The notes beneath the pieces are model-generated. The model searched no databases. It was not told the DNA's origin and worked only from the letters and a program-made list of their open reading frames with translations. Positions 28,181-36,618 of a stretch of DNA of 43,835 bases are shown here, in pieces. How positions within the stretch are numbered: the stretch's first letter is position 1; every line of letters begins with the position of its first letter. The position numbers were made by a program, and so were the translations under genes. The DNA is from Oscillospiraceae bacterium (GTDB lineage Bacteria; Bacillota; Clostridia; Oscillospirales; Oscillospiraceae), in contig JAFSJE010000022.1 in assembly GCA_017439425.1 (NCBI GenBank), positions 1-43,835 of the forward strand, given 5' to 3'.

Positions 28181-29379
28181 ATCTCCGGCTCCTCCGGCAA
28201 AACTATAATGAGCGCAAAGTTCGGGTCGGTTGCAATATGCATCTCTCCGCCGGCTCTCTCGATTTTTCTGCGCAGGCTTGAGAGCCCGCCGCCCTCTCTG
28301 ACATCACCCTCTGGCGGTCTGCCGTTATTGCTTATCGTCACGTTGCAGAGCTTGCCGTATTCACGAATAACTACCTTGACAGCGTTGCCGCCTGCGTGCT
28401 TTACGCAATTTGTGACGCACTCTCCGGCGGCGGAAACTATTATCGAAGCAAGCTCTCTCTCGCGCGGAAGATAACCCTCAAGCCTCAGCCGAACGCCGAT
28501 CTCCGCGGCTTTTTTCACCGCGGCTTCAAATGAATCCGGTTCGAAAAATTCGCCTCCGCTGAAATAGCTGACCGCCTCTCTGAGCTTTGCAATCTGAGCC
28601 TCGGCATCGGAATCCGAGCCGTCGATAAGTCCGCTTATTGCAATCAGCGACGAGCCAATATCGTTATGCACCTGCATTTTTATCGCAAGAGTTTCCTCTT
28701 CTCTGATCCTGTCGGCGAGGCGGGAGTACATACGCCTGAGCTTCAAATTTGTCAACCTGAGCTGATTATTCTCATGCCTCAGCCTTTCAAGCGAGTTATA
28801 CAGCTCGGTCACGTTCTGAACGGTGAACTCGGTAACATTTTCGTCGCGCAGCAGCGTAGAGTCCAGGCGCCTTACTGTGCCGTCCGGAAGTCTGAATAGC
28901 TCTTTTTCGTCGGGTATCCGCTCAAAAGCGGAAAAACCTATTTCGATATCGCTCGATATCTGCGGAATTGCAGAGAGAACGTCGCTCATAGCCCGGTTAA
29001 CGAGTATCGTTTTTCCGTCAGCGCCGTTGAACGATATACCGGTGTCGAGATTGTCGAGCGCCTCGCGTATGGAGTCATTCGTTATGCGGTTTCGCCTGCG
29101 GCGATAAACAGATACAAACCGGTATACGGCTCTTGCGAGAATCGCGGCGATCAGAAGTGCGATCATAAGCCACGGAAAAGAGATGACAAGCTCTTCCCTT
29201 GCCGGTCTCAGCAGAGAAACAAGCAGTGCGCCGAGTACAAACACCGCGATATCAGCAATGCTTTTTTCACCGCTGAAGCGAACGTAGATGCAGAGAAAGA
29301 GTGATATGAGAGATACGAGAAATAGAAATCCGCACAATAAAAGCCGCATATCAAAAGGAATAAGCGAAAACTCAGTCAT
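28177..29379 (-). CDS. Sensor histidine kinase (HisKA_3/HATPase_c type)
   Basis: A 400 aa kinase. Membrane segments lie at about residues 11-33, 42-57 and 68-86; a PAS-like region follows (about 105-195), then a coiled coil, the phospho-acceptor helix with MQVHNDIGSSL (H238), and a HATPase_c domain with N-box SAAGECVTNCVKHA (N324) and G-box NNGRPPEGDVREGGGLSSLRRKIE. All needed residues seem present. I start at the ATG at 29379, eight bases after GGGAGG; this start overlaps the upstream stop by eight bases, so the two proteins are translationally coupled. It presumably phosphorylates the adjacent regulator. Confidence 0.9.
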   Translation of the reverse strand: MTEFSLIPFDMRLLLCGFLFLVSLISLFLCIYVRFSGEKSIADIAVFVLGALLVSLLRPAREELVISFPWLMIALLIAAILARAVYRFVSVYRRRRNRITNDSIREALDNLDTGISFNGADGKTILVNRAMSDVLSAIPQISSDIEIGFSAFERIPDEKELFRLPDGTVRRLDSTLLRDENVTEFTVQNVTELYNSLERLRHENNQLRLTNLKLRRMYSRLADRIREEETLAIKMQVHNDIGSSLIAISGLIDGSDSDAEAQIAKLREAVSYFSGGEFFEPDSFEAAVKKAAEIGVRLRLEGYLPRERELASIIVSAAGECVTNCVKHAGGNAVKVVIREYGKLCNVTISNNGRPPEGDVREGGGLSSLRRKIERAGGEMHIATDPNFALIIVLPEEPEI

Positions 29380-31036
29380 CGTTATTCCTCCCTTCAAGCG
29401 GAAGGACGCACTCATCTTCATCGACAAAGGCGGCCGGAAAGCTCTCTTTTAGCGAGAGGGCATCAATATTGCCGTCAGATACTACGCTGCAACGCAGATG
29501 ACCGTTAACTGATGTGATCATTACCGAAAGATTGCGCAGATTACGAAGATCAGCTTCAACGCAGAACTCAAAAAAATCGTAAGCCTCAGCAATTAGCGCG
29601 ACGGGAATGTATTCCTTTCCCGTATCCACAAGGTACGCGCCGCTTATCCCGAGTTTTTTAAGCGCGTGAAATGACTCCGCGAGTGCGTTAACAAGCTTAG
29701 CCTCGGGCGCAAAGCCGGAAGCCTCGGCAGTCAGCACTATATCTCTCCTGCGCTTGATAAAGCTGCCGAGAACTGATATTTCTGCGAGAATCCTGCGCTT
29801 TTCCGTGGGGTCTGAAACGAGAGTATATTTGTCTGTAAGAGCGTTGATCGCGCGAAGCTGGGACGCGGTCTTTCTGTTCATGAGGTCATAGAGTTTGTTC
29901 TGCACCTCTATTGCTCTGTGCTCACGCTCACGGCGATATTCAAGCTCCAGGAGCGCGTTACGCTCACCGAGCTCCTCCTGCCTGTCCTCAAGCTCCTCTC
30001 GCACGCGCAGAAGTTCTGATATATCCTCAGTCCAGACAGCCCAGCCGCCGCGGATCGGCATTTTACGAAGAAGCTTGCCGCCGGGCAGAATAATCCCCTT
30101 ATCATCGTATTTTTTGATTATTTCAGGCGAAATATGCTCAGCGTCGAGAGAAGCATATTTCAGATCGTATGCTGAGTCGAAAATCTGCATTCCGAGAGTT
30201 TTCGAGGCTGAAAACAGATCGTTATACCGCGTGTTGGACTGAATAAGGCCGCTCTGTATGCAGCACTCAAAATAGAGAACGAACAGAAGGCAGTCAACTA
30301 TCGCAAGATCGCCAATAAAAAGGCTCAGAACAGGTATGTTCATTTGAAAGATGATTATATAAACAACAGCGGCGGCAAAAGGTATCATCGGCAGCCATAC
30401 AAGTCTTTTTGACTTCGGAACTCTGCACCGCATAAGCATAACGATAAGCGAGCCAAGCGCAAGAACGATACCCCAGAGCGCCGCTATATAGAACACCGCA
30501 CCGTATGTATAATTGCTCTCGCTTTTGACACCGTCCGGGAAAACGAAGGCAAGAGAGTGCAGATCATTTGTCAGAACAAGCAGAATTATCGCGCCTGTAA
30601 TGCACCAAAGAAAATATATCCATTTCGGCAGACGATAGTTTTCACTTTTGCCGAGACAGAGCGATATAAGAAAGCTGAGGTGCGGAATAGTCAAAAGCGG
30701 AACATAGTACAGATACCACATTAAGCGCGAGGCGTCCATATTCGTTATGAAGCGCCACTTGTACTCTCTGATAACGAGCCAGAAAACAACCAGAACAGCC
30801 ACAACGAGCATCATGCGCTTTACGTTTTTCTGCACTACTCTTCGATATACGGAAAAGCCCCATACGCTGAACATTCCGAGGTAAATAAACTCTCTCGATG
30901 TTTCGAGAAGGTGCGTAACCACGTCATTCTCTACCTTTTTTGCGAAAAAACCGAAGAAAGCGGCTATGACCACGCCGAGAGCACACAATGCCGCCGTTTT
31001 ATAAGCGTGCTTTGAAACGAGCTCCAACGCGATCAC
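29372..31036 (-). CDS. 7TM histidine-kinase-like protein without catalytic residues
   Basis: A 554 aa membrane protein. The N-terminal half has seven to eight hydrophobic segments (about residues 14-260) like the 7TM sensor region of HisKA_7TM proteins. A PAS-like piece (about 270-340) and a long coiled coil (340-385) follow. Where a HisKA_3 kinase would have its ELHD histidine box the sequence reads YDLMNRKTASQL, with no His; the region matching the ATP-binding domain has no N-box (YDFFEFCVEADLR) and no G boxes after VSDGN. It therefore looks like a sensory pseudo-kinase that may signal by pairing with the true kinase encoded next. The start is GTG at 31036 or, with better ribosome spacing, TTG at 31027. 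Confidence 0.8.
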   Translation of the reverse strand: MIALELVSKHAYKTAALCALGVVIAAFFGFFAKKVENDVVTHLLETSREFIYLGMFSVWGFSVYRRVVQKNVKRMMLVVAVLVVFWLVIREYKWRFITNMDASRLMWYLYYVPLLTIPHLSFLISLCLGKSENYRLPKWIYFLWCITGAIILLVLTNDLHSLAFVFPDGVKSESNYTYGAVFYIAALWGIVLALGSLIVMLMRCRVPKSKRLVWLPMIPFAAAVVYIIIFQMNIPVLSLFIGDLAIVDCLLFVLYFECCIQSGLIQSNTRYNDLFSASKTLGMQIFDSAYDLKYASLDAEHISPEIIKKYDDKGIILPGGKLLRKMPIRGGWAVWTEDISELLRVREELEDRQEELGERNALLELEYRREREHRAIEVQNKLYDLMNRKTASQLRAINALTDKYTLVSDPTEKRRILAEISVLGSFIKRRRDIVLTAEASGFAPEAKLVNALAESFHALKKLGISGAYLVDTGKEYIPVALIAEAYDFFEFCVEADLRNLRNLSVMITSVNGHLRCSVVSDGNIDALSLKESFPAAFVDEDECVLPLEGRNNDD

Positions 31037-31050
31037 ATCCTTTCGACGTT

Positions 31051-31079
31051 ATTATAGATTAATCGCGGGAAATAGGCAA
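31051..31079 (-). promoter_or_regulatory. sigma-A promoter of the signalling operon
   Basis: TTGCCT (31074-31079), 17 bases, TATAAT (31051-31056) on the minus strand, directly after the terminator of the glycosidase operon. Confidence 0.72.
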
Positions 31080-31087
31080 GGAAAAAA

Positions 31088-31116
31088 GAAAAATCACCCT
31101 TATCGGGTGATTTTTC
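31088..31116 (-). terminator. terminator of the galactoside operon
   Basis: A 12-bp stem (31088-31099 with 31105-31116), five-base loop; CTTTTTTC follows on the minus strand. Confidence 0.85.
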
Positions 31117-31121
31117 AAGCC

Positions 31122-32699
31122 CTATTTTGAGTAATAATCAACGGTTCCAAGCTTTGTAGTGACCGTTATTGTATCCGGGTCAGCCGTATAATCACCCATT
31201 TTAAGCTCGAGAAGCTTCTTGTAGAAAGCGACCTTTTCCGGCGTATACGCGCCCATGTTATCGGAGCAAAGGAATACGCCGCCGATAACTCTGTCAACTG
31301 TCGCAAGGTTTTCCTTCTGCTTGGGCGTGAGCTTTATGTTATCGTCGCGCAGGAAGAATACGTCGGGATCAGAGAGAAACGCCCTGCCGTTGAGCTGACG
31401 GCGGAAGAACGTAGTTTCCATCGCGTGCTTCGTGCTGACTCTCTCACGGTGCATAGCGTGCATATAGAGTGCGTCGTCCCAGTCGAGGCTGACGTCGCAG
31501 CTGACGCGGCAGTACTCCACAAGTCCGAACGCAGGCATAACGGGAACGCCGCAGCCGAGAATCGGATGATCGCCGCACAGCTCACGCAGGAACTTCATCG
31601 CCCGGATCATGCGTCCCGCACGGCTCTCCCTCTCATTCCCGAAGGGAGCGGCGCCGTAGAGGAAGTCGAGCTTTACAAGGTCGAAGCCCCACTCGTCGAA
31701 AACTCTTCTGAAGGTCTCGCGGATGTACGCTTCAACCTCAGGCTTGTCGAAATCGAGCGAGCAGAAACCGCCCCAGTTACTACCGCAGCTCCACGGCTCG
31801 CCGTCAACGCGAATAAACCAGTCCTGATGCTCCTTGTAAACTCTGGAAGAAGTGTTCGCCACGAAAGGCGCGAGCCACAGACCTGCCTTGAAGCCCTTTG
31901 CGTGGATTGCATCCGCAACAGGCTTAAGGCCGTTCGGGAACTTTACGGGATCGGTTTCTAGCCAGTCCCCGACGTTCGGCTCCCAACCGTCATCGACCTG
32001 AAACAGATCGCCGGCGTCAAGAACATTAGCGCAGCCATCGAGATCCTCGATGATGCTCTTTTCGGAAATGTCCTCATAGCGGTTATACCAGCTTGAATAG
32101 CCCTTGATGGGCTCAGCGGGCAGTCTTTTTATTCCCATAGCCTCAAACCAGCCGTCGAAAACCTCGTTCTCAGAGCCGGTCTTTACATAGAGGTCAAAGG
32201 CGTGGAAATCGCCGTCACACAAAACGCCCTCGCAGTCGCGTGTTATCGTGAATTCACCCGTCCACGCATCGTGGGTAAAGAGCGTGTAGCCGGGCTCCTC
32301 GTCAATAGAGCCGAAGAAGCGATAAACTGTGCCGTTTCTGAAGTAGCAGTAGCTCTCGCCTTGGAAGAATCCAGGTCTGTACGGATAGTCGACAAAGTGA
32401 TAGTCGCCGTAGCGGTCAAACTTATATTTATCAACAAGCGGCTTCGGAAGTCTGTTTAAACCGCGCGTGCGGCGCAGTCTTGTAACCTCGCGGCAGTTTG
32501 TCCAGGTCTGATAGCCATTGAAGAACGCCTTTTCGTCCCTTGCGATTTTGACGTTGGCTTTTCCGACAACGCTTTTAAGCTTGCCCTTCGGGAGGTTTAT
32601 AACAATGTGATTTGCGCCGTCAGCGAGGGAGGCTTTCTTAGTGAAAGATGTAGTTCCTTCGTCTGTTTCCACGACGACAGTATATTCAAGCTCCATCAT
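31122..32699 (-). CDS. Alpha-galactosidase, glycoside hydrolase family 36
   Basis: A 525 aa retaining glycosidase with no signal peptide, so cytoplasmic. An N-terminal beta-sandwich (residues 1-190) precedes a TIM barrel. Family motifs are GYSSWYNRYEDIS, LFQVDDGWEPNVGDW, FKAGLWLAPFVA, the nucleophile in FDLVKLDFLYG (D345) and the acid/base Asp in CRVSCDVSLDWDD (D402). It should release terminal alpha-galactose from small sugars such as melibiose or raffinose types; exact substrate is inference. The ATG overlaps the transporter's stop as ATGA, and the three genes GH2, transporter and GH36 form one operon. Confidence 0.9.
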   Translation of the reverse strand: MMELEYTVVVETDEGTTSFTKKASLADGANHIVINLPKGKLKSVVGKANVKIARDEKAFFNGYQTWTNCREVTRLRRTRGLNRLPKPLVDKYKFDRYGDYHFVDYPYRPGFFQGESYCYFRNGTVYRFFGSIDEEPGYTLFTHDAWTGEFTITRDCEGVLCDGDFHAFDLYVKTGSENEVFDGWFEAMGIKRLPAEPIKGYSSWYNRYEDISEKSIIEDLDGCANVLDAGDLFQVDDGWEPNVGDWLETDPVKFPNGLKPVADAIHAKGFKAGLWLAPFVANTSSRVYKEHQDWFIRVDGEPWSCGSNWGGFCSLDFDKPEVEAYIRETFRRVFDEWGFDLVKLDFLYGAAPFGNERESRAGRMIRAMKFLRELCGDHPILGCGVPVMPAFGLVEYCRVSCDVSLDWDDALYMHAMHRERVSTKHAMETTFFRRQLNGRAFLSDPDVFFLRDDNIKLTPKQKENLATVDRVIGGVFLCSDNMGAYTPEKVAFYKKLLELKMGDYTADPDTITVTTKLGTVDYYSK

Positions 32700-34096
32700 G
32701 AGTTTCTTTCCTTGACAAGGCGGGCGTTCTTCTCAATCTCGGCGTCGTCAAGCTTGAACTTTTTGCCGAAGAAGAAGAAAACAACGATGAGAAGAATGAT
32801 CGGGCCTACGGTCATGAGAAGACGCAGTCCGGTAAGCGTGGAGGCGGACTGAACGGCGACGGCAGCCTCATCGTCGGCGTTGCCGACAAGTCCGATGGCG
32901 TCAAGACCGATACCGGTAATAAACACGGAAAGGCCAGAAGCGAGCTTAACAACGAAGGTCTGCATGGAGAAAATGACGCTCTCCTCGCGGTGACCGGTTT
33001 TGAGCTCGCCGTAGTCAACGGTGCTGGAGAGAAATACGGTGGTCAGAACTGAAAGCATACCGTTTGCGGCAAATACGAGTATTCCGGGGATGGTGATGAG
33101 AACGAGGTTTCCGCTGAAGCCGAGAAGGCAGAACGCGAGAATGAGGATATATCCGAGAATGCTCATTCCGACGGAAACCTTGAAAATGCTGATATTGGAG
33201 AGCTTTTTGCGGAGGATCGGATAGAGGATCATCATACCGAGAATCTGGAATCCGCCGCCGACTGTGGAGAACAGAGTGTAATTGCCTCTCCAGCCCTCGC
33301 CGCCCATATCGTACTTGAAGAAGTAGATGATGAGGTTTGAGGTGAGATAAAGCGCGGAGTTGATTAGAACGATGGAAAGAACGACGATGAGCGCCTGATC
33401 GTTTTCAAAAAGGGACTTGAACATCTCGCCGACTGTGGCTGTTTTCTGCTCCGCGATCTTGTGCTCCTTGATGGCAAAGCAGCAGATGATCTCAGTTACA
33501 ACGAAGATAACTGAAACGCCGAGAGCGAAATACTTAAGACCGACGATATCGTTGCCGCCGCCGAGCATACCGACGAGGAGCATCGTGAGCATAGCGATGA
33601 GCGCGCTTCCCACGCCGGCGCAGGTACGGCCGATAACGGAGAGATTCTCAGTCTCAGCCGGAGTGTTGGTGACTGCGGGGATCATGGACCAGTAAGGAAT
33701 GTCCATCATCGTGTATGTAACGCCCCAGAGAATGTAGACGACGGAGAAATAGACCATAAGTCCGGCGTTATCAAGACTCGTCGGCGCGGCAAAGAGCGCG
33801 TAGAGCACGAATGCATTGAGAACAGTGCCGGTAAAGAGCCACGGACGGAAGCGACCCCATCTCGTGTTCGTCTTCTGTACGATGATACCCATAAACGGAT
33901 CGTTGAATGCGTCGAATACTCGCGCAATCATAAGAATAAGACCTACAAAGGTCGCGCTGAGGTGAAGAAGATCCTGATAATAATAGAGAATGTAGCTTGA
34001 GGAAAGCGCGTAGACCATATCCTTTCCGACGGCGCCTATACCAAACGCCACCTTCTGCCATACGGTCATTTTCTGATTTGCCAGTGTCTTGCCCAT
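32696..34096 (-). CDS. GPH-family sugar:cation symporter (MelB-like)
   Basis: A 466 aa polytopic membrane protein of the glycoside-pentoside-hexuronide:cation symporter family, part of the major facilitator superfamily. About twelve hydrophobic segments are visible. The family signature near the end of the second helix, ARVFDAFNDPFMGIIVQKTNTRWGRFRPW, is very clear, as is SSYILYYYQDLL in helix one. It should bring an oligosaccharide or glycoside into the cell for the two flanking glycosidases. GGAGGAG precedes the ATG. Sugar and coupling ion cannot be read from the sequence. Confidence 0.93.
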   Translation of the reverse strand: MGKTLANQKMTVWQKVAFGIGAVGKDMVYALSSSYILYYYQDLLHLSATFVGLILMIARVFDAFNDPFMGIIVQKTNTRWGRFRPWLFTGTVLNAFVLYALFAAPTSLDNAGLMVYFSVVYILWGVTYTMMDIPYWSMIPAVTNTPAETENLSVIGRTCAGVGSALIAMLTMLLVGMLGGGNDIVGLKYFALGVSVIFVVTEIICCFAIKEHKIAEQKTATVGEMFKSLFENDQALIVVLSIVLINSALYLTSNLIIYFFKYDMGGEGWRGNYTLFSTVGGGFQILGMMILYPILRKKLSNISIFKVSVGMSILGYILILAFCLLGFSGNLVLITIPGILVFAANGMLSVLTTVFLSSTVDYGELKTGHREESVIFSMQTFVVKLASGLSVFITGIGLDAIGLVGNADDEAAVAVQSASTLTGLRLLMTVGPIILLIVVFFFFGKKFKLDDAEIEKNARLVKERNS

Positions 34097-34117
34097 TTTA
34101 GAAGCTCCTCCTATATA

Positions 34118-36451
34118 TTATTGCGCGATTGTGAAATCTATGGTCACGGGCTGAAGCCCAGCCGCCTTCACAACAGCTTTGCCTTTACCCGATTTGCCAA
34201 CTGTTCTGACATAAGCTCCGCACATTCCACCCTCGGCGGTGACTACTGCGGGGCCGACAAGCTCGATATCCCCCTCAGTCTCAACCGAAACGGGAATCTG
34301 AGCGAAGGAAGCGATATTTTCGTTCTCGTCGAGGATCCTGATGCGAAGCGATGACATATCGTATTTATCGCCCTCGGTGAGCGAGGTCTTCGTGGGTCTG
34401 ACCTCGAGGTGAAGTCTGTTGCCGGGGGTCTTGGTCACACTCTTGACTACCTTGCCGCCGGAGATCGCCTCAAAGCGCCAGCGGGTCGCCTCGCCGCCCC
34501 AGTTGCCTATGTACTTGCCGTAGAGCGCGACGCCGTCCTCATATTTAAGGCCGTAGCGAAGCATACACCACCCGAGCTTTAATTTGTACTTGAGCGGCAG
34601 ATTACTCATTCCGTAGTCCCACGCGGCGACGAGGCACTCGCGGACAAGCGACTCTTTCTTCCCTTCAAAGCCCTCCTGCGTGTGAAGAAGCTCGCCGATA
34701 ATATCGTCGATGAGTATCGGGCCGTGCTTCAGTCCCGCCCAATCCTTTGCTTTGAAGCTTGTGACGTAATTATCGTTTTTATAGAGCTTAACCTCGTCCG
34801 CGTTAGTAAACGCCCAGACCTTGCCGAGATTCGCTCCCGCGTAATCGCCCATATCGAAGCTGGAGCCTATTTCAAGCACCGGCTCCTTCTCGCCCTGGCT
34901 CGCGTAGGTCGCGGCGGCGAGCTTCGGATTGCGGAATGCGTCGAGAACGCCGTGATAGCATATCCTGTCGCCGGAGCCGAAATCCTTGTGCGTGTTGTAA
35001 TCGAACATACACCAGCCGAAGCAGCCAGCGTGCTCGTTATCCGCAAGGGCAGCGTTCAGAACTCTCGCGTGTCTCAACGCGTGCTCCTGGCGCTTTTCCC
35101 ACGGATCAAAGGACTTAGTCGGGAACATATGGCCGGAGTGCTCAGAGATAAGGAAGCCCTTATTCATATCGGTCGTGACCTTGCTTTTCGGGCGGCAGCC
35201 GTCGTTCGTGCCGATGTGGCTGAAATCGTTGAAGGCGTATACATCCTCGAGAAGGCTCGATTTTTCAATAAATCTGACGCCGCTCGTGGGCCTTGACGGA
35301 TCGAGCTCGTGCGCGATGGCGTTTGTGCGCTTATAGAACTCGTCGTTATCCACCGATTCGTTGATTCGTACTCCCCAGAGCACGATCGAGGGATGGTTGC
35401 GATACTGCATCACCATCTCTTTAACGTTCTCGCACGCCTGATCCTGCCATTTCTTATCACCGATGTGCTGCCAGCCGGGGATCTCGGTAAATACGCAGAG
35501 ACCGAGCCTGTCGCATTCGTCAATGAAATACTGGCTCTGCGGATAGTGGCTTGTGCGGACTGCGGTGACCTGCAGCTCGTTTTTGAGAATTCTCGCGTCC
35601 TCACGCTGAAGACTCTCCGGAGCGGCATAGCCCATATACGGCCAGCACTGGTGGCGGTTAAGTCCGCGCAGGAAGCTTTTTTTTCCGTTCAGATAGAAAC
35701 CGTCGGCCTTGAACTCGACTGTTCTGACGCCGAATGTGGTCTTCTGCTCGTCACATTCGTTCCCTTTCTTAACTTTTACTGCGCAGGTATAGAGATTCGG
35801 GTTATCGTTATCCCATACCTTTGCGTTCATAAGCGAGAGAGTTGCCTCTCCGGAGGTGATATCAGCCATTCCGCAAACCTCGCCGCTTGGGTCAATGAGC
35901 CTGACCTCTGCTGACTCCGGTTTACCGGAGAACGTCGCCTTGACGTTTACCTTGTCAAGCGACGGCGTTGTTACGAAAATATCCTCAACGTAGGTTTCGG
36001 GTCTTACGTCAAGCCAGGCTTCTCTGTAAAGACCGCCAAAGGTAAGGTAGTCGATTACAAAGCCGAAGGGCGGGGTCGAGCCGTTTTCGGTGCAGTCAAG
36101 CTTGACTGTGACAGTGTTCTCTCCGATATGTACAAGCTCGGAAATATCTACTCTGAACGCAGTGTAGCCCGTTCTGTGCTCGCCGGCAAGAATACCGTTT
36201 ACGAATACAGTCGCTATATGACCCGCGCCGTCAAACTGCAGAAAGAGCTTTTTGTCGGTCATCTCCGGCGTTATATCGAGCGTTCTGCGATAGCCGCAGA
36301 TCATTTCGTAGTCTGAGTTCAGCGCGTAATGCAGCGGCATCTCGCGCACGTTATGCGGGAGTCTTACCGGAGTTCCGCGCTTTTTGCCGCTTAAAAAATC
36401 GTTATCCCAGGAATCTGTGAATTCCCAGAAATTGCAAAGGCTTATCATCAT
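34118..36451 (-). CDS. Glycoside hydrolase family 2 protein (beta-galactosidase/beta-glucuronidase type)
   Basis: A 777 aa cytoplasmic enzyme with the GH2 order: sugar-binding jelly roll (about residues 5-165), immunoglobulin-like domain (165-250), TIM barrel (250-540) and a C-terminal beta region with an Ig-like DUF4982-type part. Catalytic residues are the acid/base Glu in LWGVRINES (E365) and the nucleophile Glu in FLISEHSGH (E437). RLLN-like FLRGLNRHQ and RTSHYP are further GH2 motifs. Activity toward beta-galactosides or beta-glucuronides is family inference. The start is one of two adjacent ATGs (36451 or 36448) behind AAGGAG; the upstream in-frame TTG lies in the ribosome site. First gene of the operon. 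Confidence 0.9.
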   Translation of the reverse strand: MMISLCNFWEFTDSWDNDFLSGKKRGTPVRLPHNVREMPLHYALNSDYEMICGYRRTLDITPEMTDKKLFLQFDGAGHIATVFVNGILAGEHRTGYTAFRVDISELVHIGENTVTVKLDCTENGSTPPFGFVIDYLTFGGLYREAWLDVRPETYVEDIFVTTPSLDKVNVKATFSGKPESAEVRLIDPSGEVCGMADITSGEATLSLMNAKVWDNDNPNLYTCAVKVKKGNECDEQKTTFGVRTVEFKADGFYLNGKKSFLRGLNRHQCWPYMGYAAPESLQREDARILKNELQVTAVRTSHYPQSQYFIDECDRLGLCVFTEIPGWQHIGDKKWQDQACENVKEMVMQYRNHPSIVLWGVRINESVDNDEFYKRTNAIAHELDPSRPTSGVRFIEKSSLLEDVYAFNDFSHIGTNDGCRPKSKVTTDMNKGFLISEHSGHMFPTKSFDPWEKRQEHALRHARVLNAALADNEHAGCFGWCMFDYNTHKDFGSGDRICYHGVLDAFRNPKLAAATYASQGEKEPVLEIGSSFDMGDYAGANLGKVWAFTNADEVKLYKNDNYVTSFKAKDWAGLKHGPILIDDIIGELLHTQEGFEGKKESLVRECLVAAWDYGMSNLPLKYKLKLGWCMLRYGLKYEDGVALYGKYIGNWGGEATRWRFEAISGGKVVKSVTKTPGNRLHLEVRPTKTSLTEGDKYDMSSLRIRILDENENIASFAQIPVSVETEGDIELVGPAVVTAEGGMCGAYVRTVGKSGKGKAVVKAAGLQPVTIDFTIAQ

Positions 36452-36479
36452 AGCCTCTCCTTCCAAACATACTGTGTAT

Positions 36480-36507
36480 ATTTTACACTTTTTAATAAAA
36501 ATTGCAA
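36480..36507 (-). promoter_or_regulatory. promoter of the galactoside operon
   Basis: TTGCAA (36502-36507), 16 bases, TAAAAT (36480-36485) on the minus strand. No catabolite-response palindrome of the usual form was made out by eye. Confidence 0.6.
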
Positions 36508-36556
36508 TATAATTTTCATTATTTTGACATAAGGAGAGAAGCTAAATTCCTTTTGC

Positions 36557-36585
36557 TTGACAAATATTCGCTGATAAACTAAAAT
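36557..36585 (+). promoter_or_regulatory. sigma-A promoter of proS
   Basis: TTGACA (36557-36562), 17 bases, TAAAAT (36580-36585). The leader is only about 27 bases, which leaves no room for a T-box. Confidence 0.78.
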
Positions 36586-36618
36586 ATATAAAATATTTTT
36601 CAGGAAGGATGTAATACT

